Below, piece by piece: positions 53,249 through 63,895 of a stretch of 64,000 nucleotides of DNA. Under the pieces are notes generated by a model, which saw only the letters and a list, made by a program, of their open reading frames with translations, had not been told where the DNA came from and ran no database searches. The DNA is from Denitromonas sp. (GTDB taxonomy: Bacteria > Pseudomonadota > Gammaproteobacteria > Burkholderiales > Rhodocyclaceae). The translations under genes and the position numbers were made by a program. The DNA lies in NCBI RefSeq assembly GCF_034676725.1, contig NZ_JAUCBR010000004.1:3562001-3626000 (forward strand), read 5' to 3'. Position 1 is the first letter of the stretch. The number at the start of each line of letters is the position of its first letter.

Positions 53249-54210
53249 GGCGATGCCTCGTCGCACTGTCGCTGTGGTTCTGCCTGGCCGGCGGTGGCGC
53301 GCTCGCCGCCACCGACGAGGATGCCGTGTTCTGGATGAACCGCATGGCCAGCGCCTCGCAGAAGATCAGTTTTTCCGGCACCTTTTCCTACCTCAGTGGC
53401 AAGCGGCTCGAAGCCCTGCGCATCGCGCATGTTGTGGGGCCAGCGGGCGAGCTGGAGCGCATCGAGACGCTGGACGGCAACCCACGCGAAGTGATCCGGA
53501 CCAATGGCGAGGTGCGCTGCGTCTTGCCCGACCTGAAAACCGTGATCATTGACCGGGTGGGCAGCCGCCGGGCCTTTCCGGCCCGCGTGCCGGTGGCGGT
53601 GGCGGCGCTCAACGAGCACTACCGGATTTCCCGCGGCGATGTCAGCCGTGTGGCGGGCCGCAAGGCGCAGCTGGTGGTGCTGGAGCCCAAGGACAGTCTG
53701 CGCTACGGCCATCAGCTGTGGGCCGACGTGGAGAGCGGTTTGCTGCTCAAGGCGCGCCTGGTTGATACCAACGGCGAGTTGATCGAACAGTTTGCGTTCA
53801 ACGAGATCCGTATCGGCGATGACGTCGATCCGGCCTTGTTGCGCCAGAAATTTGCCGTCGCTGACGATTGGCAGACGGTAGACGCCAAGGGCGACGACGC
53901 CAACGGTGCGGCCGCGGCCTGGCAGGTGGGTGACATGCTACCCGGCTATCGGTTGGTGTCGACGGTGCGCCGTTCGGTCGGGGTGCAGGGCCAGTCGGTG
54001 TTGCACATGGTGTTGTCTGACGGAATGGCCAACATCTCGGTGTTTGTCGAGCCCGCCGCTGCGACCGACGCGAGCACCGGGTTTCTCGAGACCGGGTCGA
54101 TCGCCGTCTATGCGCGGCATGTCGCCGGGCATCGCCTGACAGTGCTGGGCGAAGCGCCGCGTGAAGCGCTGCGTCGCGTTGGCGATGGCATGATGGCGGT
54201 CAGCCAGTGA
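53245..54210 (+). CDS. rseB: sigma-E regulatory periplasmic protein RseB/MucB
   Basis: 321 residues; ATG 53245 overlaps the rseA stop (ATGA). The signal peptide MRRCLVALSLWFCLAGGGALA directs export. The N-terminal LolA-like domain (MASASQKISFSGTFSYLSG, LRIAHVV) and the C-terminal MucB domain (LPGYRLVSTVRR, LHMVLSDGMANISVFVEP) are clear. It binds the periplasmic part of RseA and protects it from cleavage until lipopolysaccharide or misfolded proteins displace it. Confidence 0.93.
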   Translation: MRRCLVALSLWFCLAGGGALAATDEDAVFWMNRMASASQKISFSGTFSYLSGKRLEALRIAHVVGPAGELERIETLDGNPREVIRTNGEVRCVLPDLKTVIIDRVGSRRAFPARVPVAVAALNEHYRISRGDVSRVAGRKAQLVVLEPKDSLRYGHQLWADVESGLLLKARLVDTNGELIEQFAFNEIRIGDDVDPALLRQKFAVADDWQTVDAKGDDANGAAAAWQVGDMLPGYRLVSTVRRSVGVQGQSVLHMVLSDGMANISVFVEPAAATDASTGFLETGSIAVYARHVAGHRLTVLGEAPREALRRVGDGMMAVSQ

Positions 54211-54680
54211 TCGAGGCGCGCGGTATCGTGCTGCGCGCCGGTCCGTCCGACGCCTGGGTGCGTGTCGACGATCAACCCGCCGGTTGCGGACGGTGCAACG
54301 AGCCGGGAGGGTGTGGCGGCGCGAAGATCGCGCATGCGTTCGGCAAGCCCGATGAAGTCTTCCATGTTGATAACCCCGACCGGTTTCGACCAGGCGACCG
54401 GGTGCGCCTGCAAATCGACGATGGTGTCGCGCTGGGGGCGGCCGCGGTCAGCTATGGCCTGCCCACGATTGCAGCGCTGGCCGGTGCCGGGCTGGGGACG
54501 TGGCTGGGAGGCAATGCCGGTGCCGTGCTCGGACTGCTCGCCGCGCTGCTGGCTGCAGTGGGTCTGGTGCGCATGATTGGCGGGCAGCGCGCCTGGCGAC
54601 AGCGCCTGTCGGTTCGCCTGGCGGCCGATGCCGCGATGTGCCCCGTCTCGCCTCAGGATGCGCCGGTTCCTCATGATTAA
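54207..54680 (+). CDS. rseC: RseC/MucC family protein
   Basis: 157 residues from GTG 54207, overlapping the rseB stop (GTGA). A short cytoplasmic domain carries a cysteine cluster (AGCGRCNEPGGCGGAKI) of the RseC type, followed by two membrane helices (about 78-98 and 102-122). RseC is implicated in SoxR reduction and in modulating sigma-E; its exact role is unsettled. It overlaps mucD by 23 bases. Confidence 0.9.
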   Translation: MIEARGIVLRAGPSDAWVRVDDQPAGCGRCNEPGGCGGAKIAHAFGKPDEVFHVDNPDRFRPGDRVRLQIDDGVALGAAAVSYGLPTIAALAGAGLGTWLGGNAGAVLGLLAALLAAVGLVRMIGGQRAWRQRLSVRLAADAAMCPVSPQDAPVPHD

Positions 54681-56082
54681 ACGCTTGTGTCAGTCGGGCC
54701 TGCTGGTTTGCCTGTGGGTGATCGGTGCGGGAACGGCGCTGGCCGATGTGCTGCCCGATTTCCGTGCGCTGGTTCGCGAACACGGCCCGTCGGTGGTGAA
54801 TATCAGCATCTCGCAGGCCGACCCTGTGCCCGCTGCCGGGCGAGTCGAGCCTGGCGAGAATCCCCATGTGCCAGATTTTCTGCGTCGCCTGCTGCCGGAG
54901 TCGCCCGAGCCTGATGCGCAGGAGATCGAGCAGTCGCAAGGCTCCGGCTTTTTCATTTCCGACGATGGCTACATCCTGACCAATGCGCATGTGGTGGCCA
55001 GCGCACAGAGCATTCAGGTGCGTCTGCTCGACCGTCGGGTTTATTCGGCGACGCTGGTGGGCGCCGACAAGCGTGCGGACATTGCCCTGCTCAAGATCGA
55101 GGCCACTGGCCTGCCGGCGGTGCGCTTCGGCCGGCCGGAAGGGGTGGCGGTTGGCGAGTGGGTGGTGGCCATCGGTTCGCCCTTCGGTTTCGAGAACAGC
55201 GTGACCGCCGGCATCGTCAGCGCCAAGGGGCGGGTGTTTCCGGAAGAGAGCTTCGTGCCCTTCATCCAGACGGATGTGGCGATCAATCCAGGCAATTCGG
55301 GCGGGCCGCTGTTCAACCTGGCGGGCGAGGTGATCGGCATCAACTCCCAGATCTACAGTCGCACCGGTGGATTCATGGGGGTGTCGTTTGCCATCCCGAT
55401 CGATATCGCGATGGATATCCAGGCCCAGCTGCGCAGCGGCGGCAAGGTGGAGCGGGGGCGCATCGGGGTGGGCATCCAGGAGGTGACGCCGGCGCTGGCA
55501 ACCGCGTTCGGTCTGTCCACGCTCGATGGCGCGCTGGTCGGCATGGTCGAGCCGAACAGCCCGGCGCAGCGCGCCGGCGTGGCCGTTGGCGATGTCATCG
55601 TTCGCTTCGGCGAGGCAGCCATCCAGCGCTCGGACGATCTGCCGCGGATCGTGGCGCGTGTGTCACCGGGGCGTGAGATGCCGATGGAGGTCATCCGCGC
55701 CGGCGTGCGCCAGAGCCTGCGCGTTACCCTGGGGCAATGGCCGAACGCGGAGGAGGGGGCCACAGCGGTGCGGCGTGCGCCGAACCCGTCCGAAGCGCTG
55801 GCGCGGCGTGGGCTCGATGTGCTGGTGCCGAATGGTGCCCGACTCAAGACCATCGGTGCCCAGTGGGGGCTCGAGGTGCGCAAGGCTGAGGGGCCGGCCG
55901 GCCGCGCGCGGCTGCGCGAGGGCGACTTGCTCGTTGCTGCGGTCGATGCCGGCAAGCAGACCCCGTTGCGCAAGCTCGACGACCTCGATGCGGCGCTGGC
56001 CCGACTGGGGCCGAATGATGCCTTGACCGTCCTGTTGCAGCGCGGCGCCGGACGCAGCTTCGTGACCATCGAGGCGCGCTGA
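54658..56082 (+). CDS. mucD: periplasmic serine protease, DegP/MucD family
   Basis: 474 residues from ATG 54658 (CTCAGG upstream; ATG 54673 possible). Signal peptide ends near GAGTALA. Trypsin-like triad: His in YILTNAHVVASA, Asp in KRADIALLKIEA, Ser in VAINPGNSGGPLFNLAG. Two PDZ domains follow (about 265-355 and 370-470; the first with GRIGVGIQEVTPALA, GMVEPNSPAQRAGVAVGDVI). It degrades or refolds misfolded envelope proteins and is the last sigma-E operon gene, as MucD in pseudomonads. Confidence 0.94.
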   Translation: MRRFLMIKRLCQSGLLVCLWVIGAGTALADVLPDFRALVREHGPSVVNISISQADPVPAAGRVEPGENPHVPDFLRRLLPESPEPDAQEIEQSQGSGFFISDDGYILTNAHVVASAQSIQVRLLDRRVYSATLVGADKRADIALLKIEATGLPAVRFGRPEGVAVGEWVVAIGSPFGFENSVTAGIVSAKGRVFPEESFVPFIQTDVAINPGNSGGPLFNLAGEVIGINSQIYSRTGGFMGVSFAIPIDIAMDIQAQLRSGGKVERGRIGVGIQEVTPALATAFGLSTLDGALVGMVEPNSPAQRAGVAVGDVIVRFGEAAIQRSDDLPRIVARVSPGREMPMEVIRAGVRQSLRVTLGQWPNAEEGATAVRRAPNPSEALARRGLDVLVPNGARLKTIGAQWGLEVRKAEGPAGRARLREGDLLVAAVDAGKQTPLRKLDDLDAALARLGPNDALTVLLQRGAGRSFVTIEAR

Positions 56083-56342
56083 TGGCGACGCTGACCCTGC
56101 TTGGCCGTAGCTGGTGCCATCTGTGCGACGACATGCTCGCTGCGCTCAAGCCGCTGACCGATGCGGCGGCGGTGTCGGTCGATGTGGTGGATGTTGACAG
56201 CGATCCGGCACTGGAGGCGCGCTGGGGCGAACTGGTGCCGGTGCTGCTGGCGGTGGAGGGGCACGAGCTGTGCCACTACCATCTGGACGAGGTGGCGGTG
56301 CGTGCCTATTTGGCCCGATTTCCGCTAGAATCCGCCGATTGA
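56082..56342 (+). CDS. glutaredoxin-like (DUF836) thiol protein
   Basis: 86 residues; ATG 56082 overlaps the mucD stop by one base (TGATG). A thioredoxin fold with the redox motif WCHLCDDM (C12 and C15) and a conserved VPVLLAVEGHELCHY region where the cis-Pro lies. Small members of this family are cytoplasmic and have no proven partner. A terminator follows closely. Confidence 0.85.
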   Translation: MATLTLLGRSWCHLCDDMLAALKPLTDAAAVSVDVVDVDSDPALEARWGELVPVLLAVEGHELCHYHLDEVAVRAYLARFPLESAD

Positions 56343-56360
56343 CTTCGCCCGGGAAACGAG

Positions 56361-56382
56361 GGTGCCGCAAGGCACCTTTTTT
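56361..56382 (+). terminator. rho-independent terminator or attenuator before lepA
   Basis: GGTGCC-GCAA-GGCACC followed by six T. It ends only nine bases before the lepA ATG, so it may act as an attenuator or ribosome-access switch rather than a simple operon end. Confidence 0.75.
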
Positions 56383-56391
56383 GTTGTGAAT

Positions 56392-58188
<1,797 letters not shown>

Positions 58189-58216
58189 GCCCCCTGGGAT
58201 TCAAACCGGAGACGAC

Positions 58217-59005
58217 GTGAATTTTGCCCTGATCCTCTTCCTGCTGCTGGTCGCGACCGGTGTGCTGTGGCTGGCCGACAAGTTCTATGCGCGCAAGCGC
58301 CGGGCGCCGGATGCTGGCGAACCGTGGTGGGTGGAGTACGGCGCCAGTTTCTTTCCGGTGATCCTGGCGGTGTTCTTCCTGCGTTCGTTTCTGGTCGAGC
58401 CGTTCAAGATCCCGTCTGGCTCGATGATCCCCACCTTGCTGGTGGGCGACTTCATTCTGGTCAACAAATACACCTACGGTATCCGCCTGCCGGTGATCAA
58501 CAAGAAGATCGTCGATATCAACGAGCCGGCGCGTGGCGATGTGATGGTGTTCCGCTACCCGGAGAACCCCTCGCTGGACTACATCAAGCGGGTCGTCGGG
58601 CTGCCGGGGGACACCGTCGAGTACTTCGACAAGCGCTTGAGCATCAACGGCAAGCCGGTTGATACCGTGGCCGACGGCGAATACGTGCACCGCGACCGGC
58701 TCTATGCCAGCGGGCAATTCACCGAGACGCTGGGTGAGGTTCAGCACGCCATGCTCAACGATGGCGACAAACCGTCGTACGTACCCCAGGTCAAGCAGTT
58801 CCCGCAGCGCGAGAACTGCACCTATACTAACAACGGCGTACGTTGCACGGTACCCGATGGGCATTATTTCGTCATGGGCGACAACCGCGACGACAGCAGC
58901 GACAGCCGCGTCTGGGGCTTTGTGCCGGAGCAGAACATCGTCGGCAAGGCCTTCCTGATCTGGTTCAACTTCAATGAACCGAGCCGTATCGGCTTTTTCC
59001 ACTGA
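58217..59005 (+). CDS. lepB: signal peptidase I
   Basis: 262 residues from GTG 58217, with CCGGAGACG upstream. Two N-terminal membrane helices (about 2-18 and 45-62). The catalytic Ser is in FKIPSGSMIPTLLVGD and the Lys in DYIKRVVGLPGDTV; the box GHYFVMGDNRDDSSDSR follows. A Cys pair (ENCTYTNNGVRC) suggests a periplasmic disulfide. It removes signal peptides from exported proteins. Confidence 0.97.
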   Translation: MNFALILFLLLVATGVLWLADKFYARKRRAPDAGEPWWVEYGASFFPVILAVFFLRSFLVEPFKIPSGSMIPTLLVGDFILVNKYTYGIRLPVINKKIVDINEPARGDVMVFRYPENPSLDYIKRVVGLPGDTVEYFDKRLSINGKPVDTVADGEYVHRDRLYASGQFTETLGEVQHAMLNDGDKPSYVPQVKQFPQRENCTYTNNGVRCTVPDGHYFVMGDNRDDSSDSRVWGFVPEQNIVGKAFLIWFNFNEPSRIGFFH

Positions 59006-59016
59006 AGGGCAATCGC

Positions 59017-59385
59017 ATGAAGAACAAGCAAACGGGTCTGTCCCTGATCGGCGTGCTGATCGTCGGCGCCATCCTCGGTTTTCTGTTCCTCATCGGCATG
59101 CGCACCGTGCCGGTGGTGACCGAGTACATGGCGGTCAAGCGGATCATGAACGCGATCATCGAGTCCAACCCGTCGCCCGAAGTGCCGATCACCCAGCTGC
59201 GCGCGGATTTCGACAAGCGCGCCTACATCGATGAGGTCAAGCATGTCTCCGGCCGCGACCTGGTGATCGTCAAGCGCGGCAACAAGTTCGAGATGTCGGT
59301 GAGCTACGCCCGCAAGGTGCCCATTGCAGCCAATGTGAGCCTGCTCATTGAATTCGATACCGGCACACTGCGCGGTGGATCCTGA
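59017..59385 (+). CDS. DUF4845 family membrane protein (pilin-like N-terminus)
   Basis: 122 residues. The N-terminus MKNKQTGLSLIGVLIVGAIL is a short basic leader, then TG and a hydrophobic helix, resembling a type IV prepilin signal without the usual Glu at +5. The remainder (PVVTEYMAVKRIMNAIIESN; DFDKRAYIDEVKHVSGRDLV) is a small alpha/beta domain. The family is commonly found between lepB and rnc in betaproteobacteria (recollection). Function unknown. Confidence 0.8.
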   Translation: MKNKQTGLSLIGVLIVGAILGFLFLIGMRTVPVVTEYMAVKRIMNAIIESNPSPEVPITQLRADFDKRAYIDEVKHVSGRDLVIVKRGNKFEMSVSYARKVPIAANVSLLIEFDTGTLRGGS

Positions 59386-59395
59386 TGGTGGCCGG

Positions 59396-60070
59396 GTGAC
59401 GTTCGATACCTTACAGGAACGGCTCGACTATCGTTTCAAGGCGCCGGCCGGGCTGCGCCAGGCGCTGACGCACCGCAGCTATGGCCAGCCCAACAACGAG
59501 CGGCTGGAATTTCTCGGCGACAGTGTGGTCAACCACGTCATCGCCCTGGCGCTGTTTTCCCGTTTCCCCGATTTGCGCGAAGGTGATCTGTCCCGCTTGC
59601 GGGCACAGCTGGTGTGTCAGGATGCCCTGCACGGCATCGCGCTGGGCCTGGAACTCGGCTCGGTGTTGCGCCTGGGAGAAGGGGAGCTGAAAAGCGGTGG
59701 CGCGGAACGGCCGTCGATCCTGTCCGATGCGCTCGAAGCGGTGTTTGCCGCGGTGTACCTCGATGGCGGTTTCGACGCGGCCAAGGCGGTGATCGACCGC
59801 TTGTTTGCGTCTCATCTGGCAAAGCTTGATCCGACGACCAGCCTCAAGGACCCCAAGACCCGCTTGCAGGAGTGGCTGCAGGCACGTCGCCGGCAGTTGC
59901 CGAAGTACCGTCTGGTGGCAACGCTCGGCGAGGCGCATGCTCAGCAGTTCGAGGTCGAGTGCACCGTTGACGGCGGGCTGCAGACCCGTGGGATTGGTTC
60001 AAGTCGGCGAGCGGCCGAGCAGCAAGCGGCCCTGGCTGCGATGGAAACCTTGGAGAATCATGCAGGATAA
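59396..60070 (+). CDS. rnc: ribonuclease III
   Basis: 224 residues from GTG 59396. Double-strand-specific endonuclease for rRNA processing. The catalytic motif NERLEFLGDSVVNHVIAL and the second metal site DALEAVFAAVYLDGG are intact; the C-terminal double-stranded RNA-binding domain spans about 155-222 (KTRLQEWLQARRRQLPKY; GSSRRAAEQQAALAAME). The 3' end overlaps era by 11 bases. Confidence 0.96.
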   Translation: MTFDTLQERLDYRFKAPAGLRQALTHRSYGQPNNERLEFLGDSVVNHVIALALFSRFPDLREGDLSRLRAQLVCQDALHGIALGLELGSVLRLGEGELKSGGAERPSILSDALEAVFAAVYLDGGFDAAKAVIDRLFASHLAKLDPTTSLKDPKTRLQEWLQARRRQLPKYRLVATLGEAHAQQFEVECTVDGGLQTRGIGSSRRAAEQQAALAAMETLENHAG

Positions 60071-60968
60071 TCACACCCCGGACAGCGGCGCATTCCACAC
60101 CGGCTTCATCGCCATTGTCGGGCGGCCCAATGTCGGCAAGTCCACCCTGATGAACCGGCTCATCGGCCTGAAGGTCAGCATCGTCTCGAGCAAGGCGCAG
60201 ACCACGCGCCATCGGGTGTCGGGCATCCTGACTGACGACTCCGCCCAGTTCGTCTTCGTCGACACGCCGGGCTTCCAGACCCGTCACCAGAACGCACTCA
60301 ATCGCACCATGAACCGCACGGTGACCCAGTCGCTCGCCGATGTGGACCTGGTCTATCTGGTCATCGAGGCCGGCAAGTTCGGCCCGGAGGACGAGCAGGT
60401 CGTCGCCTTGCTGCCGCCGGACGCGAAGGTGATCCTGGTGATCAACAAGGTCGACACGCTGGCCGACAAGTCCAGCCTGCTGCCTTTCATCGACAAGACC
60501 CGCAGCGTCTTCCCGTTTGCCGAAGTGGTGCCGCTGTCGGCCGAACACGGCAAGAACGTGGATGCCCTGCTGGCCGTGTCGCGCCGCTATCTGCCCGAAG
60601 GCCCGCCGATGTTCGGGCCGGACGACATCACCGACCGCAGCGAGCGTTTCCTGGCGGCCGAATTTCTGCGCGAGAAGCTGTTCCGGCTGCTCGGCGACGA
60701 GCTGCCCTATGGCATGACGGTCGAGATCGAGCGCTTCGAGGTCGAAGGCAACCTGCGCCGCATCAACGCCGCCATCATCGTCGACAAACCCGGCCACAAG
60801 GGCATCGTCATCGGCAAGGGCGGCCAGCACCTCAAGCGCATCTCCACCGAAGCGCGCAAGGCGATGGAAGAGCTCTTCGGTGCCACCATCTACCTTGAGG
60901 TGTGGGTCAAGGTGAAGTCCGGCTGGGCGGATGACGAGCGCGCGCTCAAGAGCCTCGGCTACGACTGA
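60060..60968 (+). CDS. era: GTPase Era
   Basis: 302 residues from ATG 60060, with TTGGAGAATC upstream. Ribosome-assembly GTPase that binds the 3' end of 16S rRNA. G1 GRPNVGKSTL, G2 QTTRHRVSGIL, G3 DTPGF, G4 NKVD; C-terminal KH domain from about 210 (INAAIIVDKPGHKGIVIGKG). Normal length. The usual rnc-era-recO order is kept. Confidence 0.97.
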   Translation: MQDNHTPDSGAFHTGFIAIVGRPNVGKSTLMNRLIGLKVSIVSSKAQTTRHRVSGILTDDSAQFVFVDTPGFQTRHQNALNRTMNRTVTQSLADVDLVYLVIEAGKFGPEDEQVVALLPPDAKVILVINKVDTLADKSSLLPFIDKTRSVFPFAEVVPLSAEHGKNVDALLAVSRRYLPEGPPMFGPDDITDRSERFLAAEFLREKLFRLLGDELPYGMTVEIERFEVEGNLRRINAAIIVDKPGHKGIVIGKGGQHLKRISTEARKAMEELFGATIYLEVWVKVKSGWADDERALKSLGYD

Positions 60969-60979
60969 GTGAGCGCGCC

Positions 60980-61702
60980 GTGGGCCAGAAGCAGCGCGTC
61001 GATCAACAACCCGGTTTTGTCCTCCACACCCACCCGTATCGGGAAACCAGCCTGATCGTCGAGGTGTTCAGCCGCGACTACGGCCGCATGGCACTGGTCG
61101 CCAAGGGCGCACGGCGGCCGATGTCGGCCTTGCGCGGGGTGCTGATGGCCTACCAGCCCTTGCTGCTCGACTGGTCCGGCGGTGGCGAGGTGAAGACCCT
61201 GGTGCGGGCCGAATGGCTCGGCGGCCAGCCGCTGCTCACCGGCAAGGAGTTGCTGTGTGGCTACTACCTCAACGAATTGCTGGTCAAGCTGCTGCCGCGT
61301 GAAGACGCCCACGCCGAGCTGTATGCCCACTACGCCGCGCTGATCCAGCGCCTGCCGGGCGAGACGCGTTTCGAACCCATCCTGCGCGCCTTTGAACTGA
61401 CGTTGCTCTCCGAACTCGGTTATGGCGTCCCGCTCGAGCATGACGCCGAGACCGAGGCGCCGATCGCGGCCGAGGCGCGCTACGGCTATATAATCGATCG
61501 CGGCCCCGTGCTCGGCGCCTCGCCCGACGATGGCCTGCCGATGGTCTCCGGGCAGACGCTGCTCGACATGGCCGCCGGACGTTTCGACGACCCCAAGACC
61601 CTGGTGCAGAGCAAGGCCTTGCTGCGCCACCTGATCCAGCACCACCTCGGCGCCCAGCCCCTGCATTCGCGCCGCATGTTCAAGGAGTTGCAAGCACTGT
61701 GA
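60980..61702 (+). CDS. recO: DNA repair protein RecO
   Basis: 240 residues from GTG 60980, 11 bases after era. RecO anneals single strands and helps RecR load RecA. N-terminal OB fold: FVLHTHPYRETSLIVEVFSRDYGRM, with VAKGARRPMSALRGVL. The C-terminal helical domain (LCGYYLNELLVKLLPREDAH) lacks a zinc-cysteine cluster, as in E. coli. The stop overlaps pdxJ as GTGA. Confidence 0.93.
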   Translation: MGQKQRVDQQPGFVLHTHPYRETSLIVEVFSRDYGRMALVAKGARRPMSALRGVLMAYQPLLLDWSGGGEVKTLVRAEWLGGQPLLTGKELLCGYYLNELLVKLLPREDAHAELYAHYAALIQRLPGETRFEPILRAFELTLLSELGYGVPLEHDAETEAPIAAEARYGYIIDRGPVLGASPDDGLPMVSGQTLLDMAAGRFDDPKTLVQSKALLRHLIQHHLGAQPLHSRRMFKELQAL

Positions 61703-62466
61703 TTGAATTGGGCGTGAATATCGACCATGTTGCCACGCTGCGCCAGGCGCGGCGCACCTGGGAGCCGGACCCGGTCTGGGCTGCCGTCGAGGCGCATCTG
61801 GGCGGTGCCGATGGCATCACCGTGCATCTGCGCGAAGACCGTCGCCATATCAACGACGAGGATGTGCGCAAACTGCGCGACCTCACCCAGGTCAAGCTCA
61901 ACCTCGAGATGGCCGCCACCGACGAAATGGTCGGCATCGCCGCCGGGCTCAAGCCCGAGATGGCGATGTTCGTGCCCGAGGGGCGGCAGGAAGTCACCAC
62001 CGAGGGCGGGCTCGATATCGTCTCGCAAGAGGCTGCGTTGCGCCGCTCGGTCAGCCGGCTTGCCGATGCCGGCATTTCGGTGAGCGTGTTCATCGACGCC
62101 GATCCGGCCCAGGTCGAAGCGGCGGCGCGCATTGGCGCACAGGTGTGCGAGATCCATACCGGCCCTTACGCGGCCGCGTTTCATCGTGCCGGTCGCGATG
62201 CCGAGAGCCCCGCCGTGGTGGCAGAGATCGACAAGATCCGCCGCGCCGGCGAGATGATTCGTGGCGCCGGCATGCGCTTCAACGCCGGCCATGCGCTCAA
62301 CTACTACAACGTCCAGCCCGTTGCACGGCTCGCCGGCATCCGCGAACTGCACATCGGCCATGCCATCGTCTCCCGCGCCGTGTTTTCCGGCCTGCGCGAT
62401 GCAGTGCGCGAAATGAAACGCCTGATGCGCGAAGCCGCAGCACAAGGTGAGCCGGGCAGGGCATGA
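61699..62466 (+). CDS. pdxJ: pyridoxine 5'-phosphate synthase
   Basis: 255 residues from GTG 61699. It joins 1-deoxyxylulose 5-phosphate with 3-amino-2-oxopropyl phosphate in vitamin B6 synthesis. Signatures: LGVNIDHVATLRQARRT, GITVHLREDRRHI, LNLEMAATDEMV, CEIHTGPYA, NAGHALNYYNV and ELHIGHAIVSRAVF. Normal length. It overlaps acpS by four bases, the common recO-pdxJ-acpS order. Confidence 0.97.
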   Translation: MIELGVNIDHVATLRQARRTWEPDPVWAAVEAHLGGADGITVHLREDRRHINDEDVRKLRDLTQVKLNLEMAATDEMVGIAAGLKPEMAMFVPEGRQEVTTEGGLDIVSQEAALRRSVSRLADAGISVSVFIDADPAQVEAAARIGAQVCEIHTGPYAAAFHRAGRDAESPAVVAEIDKIRRAGEMIRGAGMRFNAGHALNYYNVQPVARLAGIRELHIGHAIVSRAVFSGLRDAVREMKRLMREAAAQGEPGRA

Positions 62467-62846
62467 TCCACGGGATCGGGACCGACATGGTCAGTGTCGA
62501 ACGCATCCGCCAGGCATTGGCCCGGCATGGCGACCGCTTTGCCTATCGCATCCTGGCGCCCAGTGAGCGCGCGGCCTACCACGACGCCCCCCAGCCCGAG
62601 CGCCTGCTCGCCAAGCGCTTTGCCGCCAAGGAGGCCTTCGGCAAGGCCTACGGCACCGGCGTGGCGGTGCCGGCCACGCTGCACTCGGTGGCCGTCGGCC
62701 GTGACCCGCGGGGCAAACCGCACTTTGTCTTCCACGGTGCGATGAGCGACATCGCTGCCCGTGACGGCCTGCGCGCCCATCTGAGCCTCAGCGACGAGCT
62801 CGACTATGTGATTGCCTTCGCCATCATCGAAAAGGACCCGGCCTGA
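62463..62846 (+). CDS. acpS: holo-ACP synthase
   Basis: 127 residues. It transfers 4'-phosphopantetheine from CoA to AcpP. The signature IHGIGTDMVSVERI with the metal-binding Asp and the helix LLAKRFAAKEAFGKAYGTG with the Glu and Lys are conserved. It shares one base with nagZ (TGATG). Confidence 0.96.
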   Translation: MIHGIGTDMVSVERIRQALARHGDRFAYRILAPSERAAYHDAPQPERLLAKRFAAKEAFGKAYGTGVAVPATLHSVAVGRDPRGKPHFVFHGAMSDIAARDGLRAHLSLSDELDYVIAFAIIEKDPA

Positions 62847-63889
62847 TGCCAATGACGCTGCCCCTGGGGCCGGTGATGCTCGACGTTGCCGGCCATGCCC
62901 TGACCGAGGCCGAGCGCCCCCGCTTGTGCCATCCGCTCGTCGGTGGGGTGATCCTGTTTGCGCGCAACTACGCCAATCCGGCCCAACTGGCGGCGCTGAC
63001 CGCCGAGATCCGCGCACTGCGCTCGCCGGCGCTGCTGATCACCGTCGATCACGAAGGCGGGCGTGTGCAACGTTTCCGCACGGGGTTCAGCGCGGTGCCG
63101 GCGATGGGCGTACTGGGCAAGGCCTGGTCGGACGACCCGGCGCGTGGCTGTCAGCTCGCCCGCGATGCCGGCCGCGTGCTGGCCAGCGAGCTGATCGCCC
63201 ACGGGGTGGACCTGAGTTACACCCCGGTGCTCGATCTGGACTACGGTGTCAGCCGGGTCATCGGCGACCGCGCGTTTCATCGCGACCCCGAGGCCACCGT
63301 CATGCTCGCCACCGCGCTCATCGACGGCATGGCCGATGCCGGTATGGGGTGCGTCGGCAAGCATTTTCCCGGCCATGGCTTTGTCGAGGCCGACTCCCAT
63401 GTCGACATGCCGCGCGACCCGCGCGACTTTGACGCCATCTGTGCCGACGACATGCGGCCCTTCCGGACGCTCGCCGGCCGCCTGGCAGGGGTCATGCCGG
63501 CGCATGTGATCTACCCGGCGGTCGATCCGCGCCCGGCCGGCTTCTCGCCGTTCTGGCTGCAGACCGTCTTGCGGGGCCAGCTGGGCTTTGCCGGCGTGAT
63601 CTTCAGCGATGACCTGACCATGGAAGCGGCCACCGAGGCCGGCGATATCGTGGCGCGTGCCGAAGCGGCGCGGGCCGCCGGTTGTGACATGGTGCTGGTG
63701 TGCAATCGCCCGGATCTGGCCGAAACCGTGTTGTCGCGCTGGCATCCCGACGTGCCGGCCACGCTCTCCGATCGTCTGTGCGGTTTGCATGCCCGTCCCG
63801 GTGCCGACCGCGTCGGTGTCGGCAGCCCGGCCTACGCACAGGCCACCGCGCAACTGGCGGCGCTGGCCGAGGCCACGCACCGCGCTTGA
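62846..63889 (+). CDS. nagZ: beta-N-acetylhexosaminidase
   Basis: 347 residues, glycoside hydrolase family 3. It removes N-acetylglucosamine from anhydromuropeptides during cell-wall recycling in the cytoplasm. Motifs: VDHEGGRVQRFRTGF, the catalytic loop CVGKHFPGHGFVEADSHV with the His, SDDLTMEAAT with the nucleophilic Asp, and AGCDMVLVCNRPD. No signal peptide. It is followed 6 bases later by uvrC. Confidence 0.95.
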   Translation: MPMTLPLGPVMLDVAGHALTEAERPRLCHPLVGGVILFARNYANPAQLAALTAEIRALRSPALLITVDHEGGRVQRFRTGFSAVPAMGVLGKAWSDDPARGCQLARDAGRVLASELIAHGVDLSYTPVLDLDYGVSRVIGDRAFHRDPEATVMLATALIDGMADAGMGCVGKHFPGHGFVEADSHVDMPRDPRDFDAICADDMRPFRTLAGRLAGVMPAHVIYPAVDPRPAGFSPFWLQTVLRGQLGFAGVIFSDDLTMEAATEAGDIVARAEAARAAGCDMVLVCNRPDLAETVLSRWHPDVPATLSDRLCGLHARPGADRVGVGSPAYAQATAQLAALAEATHRA

Positions 63890-63895
63890 GCGCCG

